DNA of 64,000 bases from Ariolimax columbianus. Taxonomy: Eukaryota > Mollusca > Gastropoda > Stylommatophora > Arionidae. Where the stretch lies: assembly GCA_036924085.1 (NCBI GenBank), contig JAVGWX010000002.1:89416941-89480940 (forward strand), read 5' to 3'. Positions 33,956 through 44,425 of this stretch are shown in pieces; the first letter of the stretch is position 1, and each line of letters starts with the position of its first letter. The position numbers and the translations under genes were made by a program. The notes under the pieces were generated by a model. That model saw only the letters and a program-made list of their open reading frames with translations, was not told the origin of the DNA and did not search any database.

Positions 33956-34512
33956 ATGTCCTTTGCAGAACGTCGCTCTCATGGCAGCCTGTCTATATGA
34001 CAGTCTTCCGGCCTGCTCCAAGGTCAAATCCAACGTCTCCGTGATGTCTGAGTCCATCGTCTTCTCGGTCGGTCCCTGCCTCTCTTTCCAGTGACCATAC
34101 CTTCCATAACCACTATCTCCAGTCCGTTGTGCAAAAAAAACCCTCAGTTTTCGGGTCACTACGTCATTTATGAGCTAATTCTCATCTACATTCATGTCTT
34201 GCTGAATGGATTTGTTTGTTTCTTAATTTGTCCACGGGGTCTTCAGCACTGTTCTGTAGTACTGTGTTTCAAAATCACAGATCTTCGCTCTTATTGCTTC
34301 TGTAATCGTCTATGTTTCACATTCATTGGTTGCCACAAGAAAAATGCATGTTCTTAGGAACTTTAGTTTTAGTTCTTTGTTTGTATTATGCCATATGTTC
34401 TGCATACTCCTTACCTTCTGCATTGCCATAGTCAGTCGTCTTCTTACTTCCTTTGTACAGTCTCCATTGTTGTTCAGTATTAATCCCAGATATTCATTTT
34501 AACAAAATTGTT
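33956..34512 (-). mobile_element. LINE 3' fragment, same family as 62318-62920
   Basis: The reverse strand encodes TEKTMDSDITETLDLTLEQA and RATFCKGHVT, then upstream reverse transcriptase-end remnants (34270-34500). The 62318-62920 copy has the same ending (VTSCKGHATW). Confidence 0.65.
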
Positions 34513-34699
34513 TCAAGAACCGAGCCTGTGGTAGGTACTCCACTAAAAATGATCCTTATTTATGCTTACTCTCTGCCTTCTTCTCTTTAACCAATTTGCT
34601 ATCCATTTGGTAACTTCGCTACCTATTCTATGTGATTTAAATTTTCGAAACAATTTTTGATGAAGTAGTAAAGTAAAATCTAGATGAATAACATCAAAT

Positions 34700-35900
34700 A
34701 TAAATGTCCTGTCTTCTTTTACAAAGGAAAAAGAACTCGCTCTGAACGTAGCAGCAGCAGACCAATCACATTACTGTCTGTCCCCAGAAAAGTATTAGTC
34801 TACGTACTTCTCTCCAGCACAAAGCCTTAGCTGTAAATAAATCAGCTTAACACGCAACCTGGCTTGAATGCCTGCTCTTCCATAGTTGATGCCATTTTTG
34901 ATCTTTACGTGCTCGTGGGGATACGTCAGAAATTAAAATGCCCCCCCCCCCCCACACGTTGCTTACGTCCACCTAAAACTGCATTTGACTTAGTGGACAG
35001 ATCTGCCTCGTGGAATGCTATAAAATAAGTGGGTGTTCCCAACATGATGCAATGCTAATTGAGCAGCTACACTGTAACACAGGTGCACGAGTCCGTCTGG
35101 GTCACAATATCTCCGACATGTTCCCTACATCTTCCGGTGTCCGGCAGGGATGTGTCCTCGCGCAGCCATTGTCCTGCCACGCCATATACTAGATATTCCG
35201 CCATCTGGAGACAAACAACCCAGGAGTTATCACCAAACAGCTGCTTGTGATCGACCGTGACTACGCAAATCACGTAATCATATCAGGTTCCCATCCTCAG
35301 ACATCGATAAAACAACAAGAGCACATAAACGATATTGCATCTATATCTCCATCTATTAGGCCTCCATATCTCATGGTCAAAATCCCTTAGTTGCAACCCT
35401 ACAAGGGCATGCCTTATTGTAAATGGCAAGCATGCCAACTCCACTGTGAATTCCATTTACATTGGCAGCAAACAAATTTCAGATGAGCGTAGCCATCCGG
35501 ACATCATCAAAAGAGTCAGTCTGGCTACCGATCTGTGGACGCCCGGCATCGAGTTAGAAACCCCGCAGAGGCTTTCATTATGAATATACATAACGTATGT
35601 CGTCAAATACTGCAGTACGATTCCGAAACCTGAACTATTCTGCAGAGCGACCAGAAACGCAATGAAACATTCCACATGAGCAACCAGAGGTGCATTCTTG
35701 CGATTCACTGGTGTGACAGGACCACAAACAACGAAGTCACTCTACGGACATGCCTGGAAGCAGGCCATGGACATCACGGATGGGAAGCGACCTTGTCCAT
35801 CATGGTCTCGCCCTCGCACAACCTGATTAGGTCAAATCGGAAAGACATCATCCTCATTATATATAAGCCACTCATCGTGTTCATGGACGGTTGGCGTTAG
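34700..35900 (+). mobile_element. LINE relic (reverse transcriptase)
   Basis: Decayed frames show SSRPITLLSVPRKVLVYVLL (the 'yRPitLlsv..Kvl..iL' motif), FPTSSGVRQGCVLAQPL (the 'SGVrQGcvLSP' motif), and later YDSETWTIL and TFHMSNQRCILAIHW. The order is that of a LINE reverse transcriptase. Multiple stops. A poly-C run is at 34940-34954. Confidence 0.7.
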
Positions 35901-35999
35901 GGGCCCTTGTCGTTAAACGCGGTTTTCCCAACCTACCTACCCTATCTGCTCTTCTTTTCGACCGAAGATGGAAAGTATCAAATGTTAATAAATCTTAAA

Positions 36000-36700
36000 G
36001 TATCGTTGCCAAAAGCATGGTATCGAATACCATACACCTCAAACCTGCACGAATTGTAAACGTCGGGACATTCTGATTAAATTATATTGAATCTCATTTA
36101 TTGTTATTGAATTTCATTTGTAAGGGTTGGCATTCTCACAGGCCGTAGTATTTATTGTAAGTATTGACGTATTTTTTAGATGTATTGTCAGTGTTGTGAA
36201 GTCAATCATATTCAAAGTAGTTGAATGAGTATGAAAATCAAAATGGCGTTCGTTAGTACTAGTACTACTACTAGTAAGTAGTAGTAGTATTAGTAGTAAA
36301 CTATTTTATTTAGTATAGATCTAATAAAAACAATATAAATCAATAATGTTAATCTAATTTGCGCACATTATGAAATCATGACCATTGTTATAATTGTTTC
36401 CTCTAAAGCTGAAGAAATATAGTTTTGCTAAATTAGTAAATACTTAAATTTTAGACATTAAGACACTAGACAGATTATTATTCAGCGTACTATAACTTAC
36501 TGTAAAGTGTAAGTAAATGAAAGAATAACAATTTACATTTAACAATACATCAAATCATCGAAGATGCGGCGCTGCACTGTCACTAAGTTACAAGTTAGTT
36601 GAGTAGACGTGTCTACCATGTTGCGGCTGTCCAGTCGCAACAACTTCAGCCACAAGACGTTGTATTATGTATAATCATAATTGATAATATTGTATACTTA
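36000..36700. other. AT-rich sequence free of recognised transposons
   Basis: One of the few stretches between the divergent genes without a visible mobile element. It contains an imperfect inverted (TAG/CTA)n tract at about 36253-36298. No promoter can be called from sequence alone. Confidence 0.4.
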
Positions 36701-36749
36701 TAATACTATATGGATCCGGGCTCTAAGCAGTGGCATAATAATAATATTG

Positions 36750-37870
36750 CCTATCTCCTTACCAGAAAGATGGACATACGAGATGTGCGAGTGGCAAGCC
36801 GGCAAGGAATTGTGTGGTGCACTGTTGGACACATCACAGTCAGAGACTGATAGTAACAGTGACAGACTTGTGTCAATGTTTAAGTTAACCTTCACATAGA
36901 GTAGACCTGTATAGAGCCTAGGCGACGTCACCAGGGTTGAAAACCTGAGAAGAGACTTAATATCTTCAATCTGAAAAGTGGGCCCGGTGCGGAACACTTT
37001 TCTAGGGCTATGGACAGCTGGCTGACAGTACGGAAACAGTCGAGGACAAATGGGCCTTTCTGAAGGATGCTGTCTTACTGTCTACTCTACAGCTTCTGAG
37101 TATTTGGGTCATGCAGCTTGCAGAAACCAAGACTGGTTTGATGGCAACGATGAGGCTATTAAGACTTTGTTGGCTGAAAAGCATTGTTTATTAAGACTTC
37201 ACCAAGACAATCCCGCCTCATCTTCTATAAAGTCACTGTTCACCAATATTTGTAGGATTGTCCAGAACCAGCTCATGACTGCAGGATGCCTGGCTCAACA
37301 GCAAAGCAGATGAAATCCAGCAGTACGTAGACACAAATGATTCAAAGTGGTTTTTGATGCCCTGAAGATGGTCTATGGTCCCAGGTTCTATCATTTATCT
37401 CCTGTCCTTAATGCTGATGGCACAGCACGGATGACTGACAAAGTTGACATTCTGGAACGATGGTCAGAGCACTTCAGCGCTATCCTAAACTGTCCATCCA
37501 CTATCAGTGAATTAGCCAAAACACGCTTGCCTCAGTTGCAGTTAATGACAGGCTTGGTATCCCGCCCAGTACAGATGAAGCAGAGAAAACAAGCAATCAG
37601 CTTAAAGTCCATTAAACCAAAGCCAAAGGCCATTGACTGCCCAATTAACACATGCTCAGGACAGGCAAGCAACCATGAACGAGTTCTCAACTGAGTGCAC
37701 TAATTTTGGTCTTACGATCAACACCAAGAAAACTGAGGTAATGTTTCTACCTGAGTCCGGAGAACCCTACCATGAATCAAATATCACTGTACATGGACAT
37801 CGCCTAAAAGTAGTTGATAGCTTTACCTACCTTGGTAGTATCCTCACCATAGAAGGAAATATTGACTGTC
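36750..37870 (+). mobile_element. LINE relic with internal deletion
   Basis: Reads EYLGHAACRNQDWFDGNDEA, LLAEKHCLLRLHQDNPASSS and then RMTDKVDILERWSEHFSAIL, the spacer between endonuclease and reverse transcriptase in a LINE family common in invertebrates. It then jumps to FGLTINTKKTEVMF and VVDSFTYLGSILTIEGNID from the end of reverse transcriptase. The catalytic core is missing, so an internal deletion removed it. Confidence 0.8.
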
Positions 37871-37949
37871 TACAACTGGATTTCTCTACAACTGGATTTC
37901 CAACGCGAGTGCTGCTTTTTGCAGACTATGAATTTGGGTTATGCTAGAT

Positions 37950-38785
37950 CTGTAATTTCATCACGGTCCTCTCCAGGACCGGGTGACAGCCTAACAGCTT
38001 CTGCGTCAGCTCAGCTCTCTCTGGCCAGGTCTGGCATTGTTGGTCTCTCTATGTTGCACAGTTCAGTATGATGCGTTCAGGGGTCTGGACTGTTCCACAT
38101 GGACAGTCTCTTGTGTGTGATATCTCAAACCATTGTAGATGACCCAATAGTCTGCAGTGTCTGTGGAGCTGGGGGATTGAGTCAGGTCTACTGCTTACAT
38201 CTGTGTCTTTCTTCCATTTTGAGTTGTACTGATTGTAGATGATAGTTTTTGCCTCTCTGTAGGACACTGGGGACAAATTAATCCATCCTACTACTGTTTT
38301 TAACAGGGCACCAGGTCTTCCTTTTTACCTGTGATTCCACAATGTTAGGCTATCCACTGAAGAGCAGCTGTTGAGGTTCTTTGGATTTTGTTGAACTCTG
38401 ATCTGATTTCCCACAGCATTTATTCACCTCTGATATTTTATATTGTTTCTAGTAGTAGTCTGCAATCTGTAAATAATACAATCTGAGTTTGCAGGTGTGT
38501 GTTGAATCTGGTGAGTATTCTTAGTGCCTTAAGGTGTGCATAGAGTTTGCCCTAAAATTTGAAGAGATCATTTCACCATTTTGAAGTATTGGGACACCAG
38601 TGTAGATCAGGAAGCACTTTTTGCTAAAAGCTTTGGCTATCTTACATTGATGGTTTCTGAAACCATTTGTTTGACATGATGATTCTGCTAATCCTGTGTT
38701 CATTACCTTGAGTTGGTAGGGGGTCTTGCGTGTTTCAATGATCTCCAGAGCTATGACAGGGGAGCCAAAAGCTTCCAGAATGGTC
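37950..38785 (-). mobile_element. RNase H LINE fragment (relic)
   Basis: The reverse strand reads ...LLETI, TSTALQWIAxHCGITG (RNase H 'alqWipaHcGi.GNe'), REAKTIIYNQYNSKWKK and HTRDCPCGTVQTPERIILNC (C-terminal Cys/His segment). Frame shifts and stops. Confidence 0.75.
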
Positions 38786-38789
38786 ACCT

Positions 38790-40290
38790 AAACTAATTGA
38801 AGGCCAGTGCAGTTCGGCGAGGAGACGCAGAGCAAGAATAGCGCCGGCTGTAGAACGACCCCGGGTGAAGCCAGACTGTTCTGGGCTACGTTTTGTGCTC
38901 AAGAAAGTTTTGAGCCTAGCCAGTAGCACGTGGGCAAACACCTTCCCCGGCACAGAGATTAGTGTTATATGCCTGTAATTACTACAGTCTTTGCGGCTCC
39001 CCTTGCCTTTTAACAGGAAGATGACGAATTCCTTCTCGCTAGACTGCCGGCACGTGTCCCGTTCTCCATGCTTGCAGGAATAAATGATGGAGGGCAGAGC
39101 TGATTTGGTCAATGGCGTATTTTAAACAGCTCCGGTGGGATGTGATCTGGGCCTGCCGCTCGTCCATCTCTGAGTTTCCAAATAGCAGCAAGGACTTCAG
39201 CTATAGTAGGGAGATCGATGTTGGTTTCCGTATCTAGGGGAGGATCTGGAGATTCAGCAGACAGATTGGGACATGTCATTGCTGGTGGGTGGTTAAGAGC
39301 ATACGTTTAGTGCTCCTTTCACCTGTTCGCTACCTCCTCGTATGACGAGCACATGGAGCCATCAGGCTTATTGATGAACTCTATGTTTTTTTCCTCGTTC
39401 TGCTTGCCTCCAGGATGGAGGGAGCCTGAAAGGCGGGTCTGAGGTCATGAGATCTGAGACCAGCTTCGACTTTGTCAGGAATTTCGTTGAGAAAGTGTTC
39501 CTTATCTGCCCTGGCCGCCGCTTGGAATTGGCCTTTCAGCCGTCGTTTATTGGCGGGGTCATTGCAAAGCCTGGTTCTAGAGTATGATGTCATACGAGGT
39601 ATTGGAGAACCATTGCTGACACTTTGGAGTTCTTGAGCCGGTGATTAGCTTGTCGGCCTCGCATGTGATGTTCTTTAAGACTGTTCATGCTGCCTCTGAA
39701 TCATCTGGAAGGGGGCCCGATGTAGCCATGGTTTCCCCTGACATCATTGGGGTATTTCTCCATGACACTTGGCTTAGCCTTGAGAAGCTGGATATTGTAC
39801 CTAGGAATCGGCACTAGTTTTGGAGGGGCATGTGGGCTGATGGGGTACCTGATCATCAGCGAGCGATGGTCAGTGTTGGCAGGGGCCTCAGCACAGCGAA
39901 AGACACGACAGGAAGTCACTCGATCGAGACTTCTCACAAGGAAGTGGTCGAGTTCCTTCCTAGTCCCTTCCTAGTCCTTCGGTCATTAGAGATCCATGTG
40001 TGGCGGTGGATGTCTAGGTGGCGGTAACATGAGCCGGTAATCTTCAGGCTGAAGGTGGCGCAAAGTGACAGAAACCTGTGCGAGTTATCATTTGCATTTC
40101 CACTGCCGAACGAGCCCAGGATTCATAACGCTGGGACCCAGAAACTGCATTGAAATCACCAAGTAGGATGAATTCATCATGTGGAGTAACTGTGGCTGAG
40201 GCATTGGCTAGATCCTGGTAGAAGTCGTCCTTTGCCTGGAGTTGGGCCTCGTCTGTGGGGGCATAGGCAACTATTATTGTAAGATAATCA
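38790..40290 (-). mobile_element. LINE with endonuclease and reverse transcriptase remnants
   Basis: From 40290 downward the reverse strand reads VAYAPTDEAQLQAKDDFY and ILLGDFNAVSG (AP endonuclease), APANTDHRSLMI (the SDH-type endonuclease motif), a spacer, then LLKGKGSRKDCSNYRHITLI, VFAHVLLARLK and PEQSGFTRGRSTAGAILALR (reverse transcriptase). The element is 5'-truncated in the endonuclease and has frame shifts. The reading frame is better kept than in most neighbours. Confidence 0.82.
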
Positions 40291-40299
40291 TTTTGAATA

Positions 40300-40450
40300 C
40301 ATGGAATCCACAGGAAAAGAGGAATAGAGATAGACCAAGAAGGACCTGGAGAAGAGACTGAAAATTAACTTTGGTCACTGTATGTCAACTATATAGAGGC
40401 AAAAAGGGCAGCTCAAGACTGAACTTGCTGGACGAGCGTTGCAAATAGAC
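40300..40450 (+). mobile_element. LINE 3' end relic (WNP type)
   Basis: Encodes WNPQEKRNRDRPRRTWRRD, as on the reverse strand of 13116-13480. Confidence 0.6.
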
Positions 40451-40454
40451 TCCA

Positions 40455-40636
40455 CTAGATAACTTAAACTACCTACTTTACCCAGTACTCTCCATGACAT
40501 CTAAAACTACATATTTGTTCCAGTACATCACTTGACATCTAAAGCTACCTACTTTACCTAGTACTTCCCTTGACATCTAAAACTACCTACTTAACCCAGT
40601 ACTTATCTTGACATCTAAAACTATCTACTTTACCTG
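40455..40636. repeat. ~45-bp tandem repeat, four units
   Basis: Imperfect units containing GACATCTAAAACTACCTACT, TTACCYAGTACT and TTGACATCTAAA. Confidence 0.85.
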
Positions 40637-40639
40637 GGG

Positions 40640-40957
40640 AGGAAGACTAACATTTGGTCAGGCAAAACATACTGATCGGACATGTTAGTCAGGGTCAAGC
40701 AAAGTATACTGGTCAAGACTCACACCTCGGCTTCCTCGAAACCCTCCCTAGAAACAGGCTGTTTTCATGGCGGCGTGGCTAATGAGGCGAGGGATCGACG
40801 TGATCACCGTAGCAATGAGCGATACGCAGATGAAGCCAGGCATAGCACAACCGCCTGGAGGACCCCAGCCCACCTTCATTGGCACGCTAGGGAAATGGGG
40901 AAAGCTACTGCAACCCATCACTTAGCACCCTTTTCAGGGCGCACAAAGGAGCAGACC
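40640..40957 (-). repeat. Dispersed repeat family C
   Basis: Reverse orientation. Starts GAGGAAGACTAACATTTGGT and contains AGAAACAGGCTGTTTTCATG and AGCACAACCGCCTGGAG, matching 30140-30338 reversed and 31795-32085. Confidence 0.65.
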
Positions 40958-40961
40958 TACT

Positions 40962-41076
40962 CTTTGTTCCTCCACTGGAAAATTCTGTTTAAACTTCTCA
41001 ACTGAAGTACAGGCATTAATTATGCCTGTACTTCAGTTGGGAAGTTTAAACAGAATTTTCCAGTGGAGGAACAAAG
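40962..41076. repeat. 55-bp-arm palindrome
   Basis: Arms 40962-41016 and 41022-41076 are reverse complements with one mismatch (CTTCTCAAC versus CTTCCCAAC) around a 5-base spacer TAATT. The right arm is continuous with a reverse-strand RNase H LINE fragment (41022-41215). Confidence 0.95.
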
Positions 41077-41215
41077 TGGTTTTGTTTTCTTTATCTGGGT
41101 AGATAACATAGATTTCTACACCTCCATTCCTCACTGCTCTTGTTGCTGATCCATCAGAATATACCTGATCCATGCTTTTCTGGGTATAGTTCTTTGATCA
41201 TGTTGCTATTTTCTT
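41022..41215 (-). mobile_element. RNase H LINE fragment
   Basis: The reverse strand reads VYSDGSATRAVRNGGVEIYV, the first strand of RNase H with catalytic Asp, then shifts frame to LCSSTGKFCLNFPTEVQALI, which precedes the catalytic Glu helix. It is cut off by the palindrome. Confidence 0.7.
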
Positions 41216-41590
41216 TTGAAGGGCATTTTGCTTTGCTTTCATATGGGGAAGGTGGCAATTATGAATGTTTTTATGCTGAGATTTTGGTGTTTCAATACCT
41301 GGATTCAAAGTAATGACCACAGAAGAAAAATAGGAAGAAAAAGATTCCAAATAAGTATCATTCCAAGTACCAGTCACTCAGAAATTGTGCTTTTAGCCTT
41401 TACCAGGCTGCACAAAAAAATTGGCAATTTCATATTTTTCTATGGTGCACTGTTTGTGTTATATATGATAATATAGCTACTTGTCAACTTTCAGCCTCTG
41501 GTGTGCAAGCTTTCTGTCTGCAAAAATAACAGACTGCAGTGCAGTAAAAGCTGAACAGAAAAAATACAAATACTAGAATCTGTTCCCGGT
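41216..41590. other. Nothing recognised
   Basis: No repeat family or exon recognised. An 86-codon plus-strand frame here has no family resemblance and no splice support. Confidence 0.4.
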
Positions 41591-41609
41591 AATTCAATAA
41601 ACTCAAATG

Positions 41610-41962
41610 GGATCAAGATGCTGAGCAGCGCATGAGCTTGCAGTGGTCAGCGACCCATAGCTGACTGCTAGCGTCAGGGCCAGCGAAATAGAGCTGCCAA
41701 GACCCTTCTACACCTCCACGCGGTGATCCTGAATAACAGGCTGCAGCGGGGCAGACTGCTAAGGAGAAGGGATCGAAGAGGGAATGCTAACCCGGTACTC
41801 AAAAAATGCTTGCTGAAGTCGGATGTGTTGGACCGAAAGGTGCAATTATCGCAGTCAAGCTGTAAACTACGACACAACGCATTCCATTCTCTGGACTATA
41901 TTCTGCTACTTAAGCCCTTTCAGGGTTTGGTAGCGGGAGATTTAGAACGAACAAAGCCAAGC
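41610..41962 (+). mobile_element. SINE-like family A with 15-bp target duplication, beside ENOX exon
   Basis: Full-length copy flanked by CAATAAACTCAAATG at 41595-41609 and 41963-41977. The tail is CGAACAAAGCCAAGC. The right duplication is followed at once by the pyrimidine tract and acceptor (42000) of the first ENOX coding exon. Confidence 0.94.
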
Positions 41963-42061
41963 CAATAAACTCAAATGATATTCTCTGTTTCTCATGACAG
42001 GTGAAAGGGTTTCATCAGTCTAGTAGCCAGCCAGGCTTATGTCAGTCTGATCAACATCAGA

Positions 42062-42158
42062 ATGGATCCTTCTAGAAATAACATGCCTTTACAGTTTAAC
42101 ATGAACAAGAACAAACCACCTGTGTCTGTTGCCCGTACAATCTCCGATGGAAAAGATG
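42062..42158 (+). CDS. ENOX: ENOX first coding exon
   Basis: Starts ATG at 42062 (MDPSRNNMPLQF...SVARTISDGKD) and ends G|GTCAGT in phase 1, which the next exon completes as Asp. An in-frame TGA lies upstream at 42002-42004 within the same exon, so 42001-42061 would be 5' UTR behind an acceptor AG at 41999-42000. The protein segment is not conserved with vertebrate ENOX. The call rests on phase agreement, good splice sites and the fitting start. Confidence 0.72.
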
Positions 42159-42439
42159 GTCAGTATCACATTTACGAGTTACATTTTATAGTTGCTAATC
42201 TTCCCATCCCCATGTAGATTCTTGTTTTCATAGATAAGAACAGGACAGTAACCAATACAACTGGAGATGGGGAAGATGTCCTACTATATTAATTGGAAGT
42301 TTGGGGGAGGAGAACAACTAGAAAATGGTTCATAGAGCAGATCTGGATGCCCTCAAATGTGCTCCATCCCTTTCATTGCTGGAGATGCAGATGGCAGTAC
42401 AAACTCTGTAGATCCTGTGACAAATAATACTCCTGACTT

Positions 42440-42575
42440 TGTCAGGTACCCATTTACAGCTGAGTTGACTGGAAGAAGTGGTCACATCATGAAAAAATCT
42501 CCAGCATCATCAGGCTGTCAAACTGGGCACAACATGATTAAAACATGGTGTGTTGGGATTGTAAACGAAGCTCAC
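42440..42575. repeat. SINE body fragment
   Basis: GGTACCCATTTACAGCTGAG, GACTGGAAGAAGTGGTCACA and TGGGATTGTAAACGAAG match the SINE at 23475-23645. Confidence 0.55.
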
Positions 42576-42583
42576 ATATCTTA

Positions 42584-43352
42584 GACGACCGAAACTCACA
42601 AAAATTTAAAGCGTGGCACATCACACTCTACAACAGCAACACAGAAAACCACTCCATACCAGCAGGAGAGACCTGTACCAATTTCAGAGCTGCAGCAGTG
42701 CAGATTCTTATCATCCAAAACATAACCACAAGGCGGACAGTAATTCTAACAGACTCCAGGAGCGTACTCCAAGCCACCTCAAGCCCCAAACAAGATATAA
42801 AATACAATGTTAAGTTACTGTACCAAAAAAACAGATTTAGTCCTACAGTGGATTCCAGCTCACAGAGGGATCTCGAAATGAGAAGGCAGATGAGCTTGCA
42901 AAAGCGAAAGTATAGGCACACAGACTCACCATCTACAGAGCTATAAAGACAAAAAGACGCTCATAAAGTGATCCATGAGGACGGAATGGAGAGACCAACA
43001 CACAGAATACAAGCAAGAAACTGACAGCATCGACAAACTTGGCGGAGATGGACAGACAAAGATCTTTAGTCTCAGAATGGGGCATTGCAGACTCAATGCC
43101 CGCTCCACACAATGGTTCTTAGAGACACCACCACATTCAACTGCGAAGCACCCAAGCAAACTCCAGCACATATCCTGCATAACTGCCCTTCCTATACAGA
43201 CCAAAAAGAGACAGTCTGGCTCAGGGGAGTGACCATGCTCAATAAGCTGTGGGGGACCGGCGAAGACCTGAAACGTGTAGTCTCCTTCGTGAACCTCGCC
43301 AGGCTAGAAGCTTATCATCAGTTGATCGTAGAAGATGAAGAAAGCATGGAAT
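42584..43352 (+). mobile_element. RNase H LINE, 3' region
   Basis: Decayed RNase H (LVLQWIPAHRGI-type motif near 42835) followed by DKIFSLRMGHCRLNA and a C-terminal Cys/His segment: FNCEAPKQTPAHILHNCPSY, TMLNKLWGTGEDLKRVVSF. It ends GAAGATGAAGAAAGC. A possible 8-bp duplication ATATCTTA lies at 42576-42583 and 43353-43360. Confidence 0.75.
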
Positions 43353-43624
43353 ATATCTTAAGAGTATCATATACAGGATGCATCATTCTACCAGTATATT
43401 TCCGGTTCATACTTCGTCTAATATTGCCAGATGTAATAACAAACGCAGATTTGCAGAAAAGATACTGTTAACACAGCTGAGTATTCAGGATAAACAATTG
43501 AGACGGGCTGGTTATGCCTTCAGGAAACAATGTCATTTAACTAGAAATCATCACAATATCAAGATCACAATATAGTTGTTGAATGTGCACAATGAGTAGA
43601 ATTACTCTTTTGTGCGCCTTGTTA

Positions 43625-44255
43625 TTAGCTACTAGGCTGTTTAAAAACAGCCTGTTTCCAGGGAGGGCTGCGAGGAAGCAGAGGCGAGGGTCTTGGCCGG
43701 TATATGTATATATACATTGGAGGTCTTCCCCGTGGTCTCTTCTTACCTTGGGTGCCAGACTGCTGTCACCGTGCTCTGTCGACCATCGTTTCGTCGTAAC
43801 ATGTGACCTGCCCATCTATGTTTTGCCTTGTCTGCATGGATTACCGCATCCTTCACTAGGGACAATCGTCTTATGCCGGAGACCTTGCATACGTTGGTTT
43901 CGGATAGTGATTCCGACTAAACGTGTCAAGGGAGGCCTGGGTCACTCTCAATTTGTCCTTTAGTGATTTTGTTAGTGTCTACGTTTTGACACCGTAGCGC
44001 ATCGGAAAGAGTACAGTGGAATTGAAGAGGGAGGCTCGTAGGTTCTGGTCATGGCAACCGTCCAGGATTGTGTTAATAGATGAGAAAACTGCCCAACAAT
44101 TGCAGCGACATCTTGTCAGTTCAGGCTCCAGGTTATTCTTCATATTGAGAAGACGCCCAAGATAGATGTACTCGTTGACATCCTCTAATCCTACCTCGCC
44201 AAAGAAGACTGGATCACAAGTAGCGATCTGATTGCGCAACTCTACGTCTGCTTTA
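43625..44255 (-). mobile_element. LINE reverse transcriptase relic (plus adjoining family C scrap)
   Basis: 43625-43700 is a family C fragment (plus). 43700-44255 on the reverse strand reads ATCDPVFFGEVGLEDVNEYI, YLGRLLNMKNNLEPELTRC and LRASLFNSTVLFPMRYGVKT. This is the reverse transcriptase end of a LINE whose members read 'EYvYLGr.v.m.NdLepEl.RR'. Confidence 0.7.
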
Positions 44256-44261
44256 TTATAA

Positions 44262-44330
44262 CTTAACTTAATGTCTTTATACTGGTTTAGAAGACTGCAT
44301 AGTCTGTATACAACCAGTTTCTTGGAGGGT
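44262..44330 (-). mobile_element. CR1-like LINE 3' stub
   Basis: TAACTTAACTTAATGTCTTT and ATACTGGTTTAGAAGACTGC match the 3' termini of the CR1-like copies at 8139 and 21181. Only about 65 bp is retained, as in severe 5' truncation. Confidence 0.7.
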
Positions 44331-44425
44331 GGTTTATCGATGTACGAGTCCATCTTAGTAGACTCAAACACTTAGACCTAAGTAGACCCACAGCCAGTTA
44401 GGCGCCATCTATATGCTGCTCTTAA

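Larger units (their letters stand above)
32945..34690 (-). mobile_element. CR1-like LINE, interrupted copy
   Basis: 32945-33850 corresponds to the 3' part of 8139-10936 and 21181-21890. The sequence at 34513-34690 (CTCTCTGCCTTCTTCTCTTTAACC...CTATTCTATGTGATTT) continues the same element as 8805-8925. Between them lie an (AT)n block and a different LINE fragment (33956-34512). Strongly decayed. Confidence 0.75.

Noticed and set aside
36698..36997. Reverse-strand 99-codon frame in the divergent interval, considered as the missing ATP1B N-terminal exon
   Set aside because: It has no WxxF/SWGE-type cytoplasmic tail motif and no donor in the required phase, and part of it overlaps a plus-strand LINE relic.
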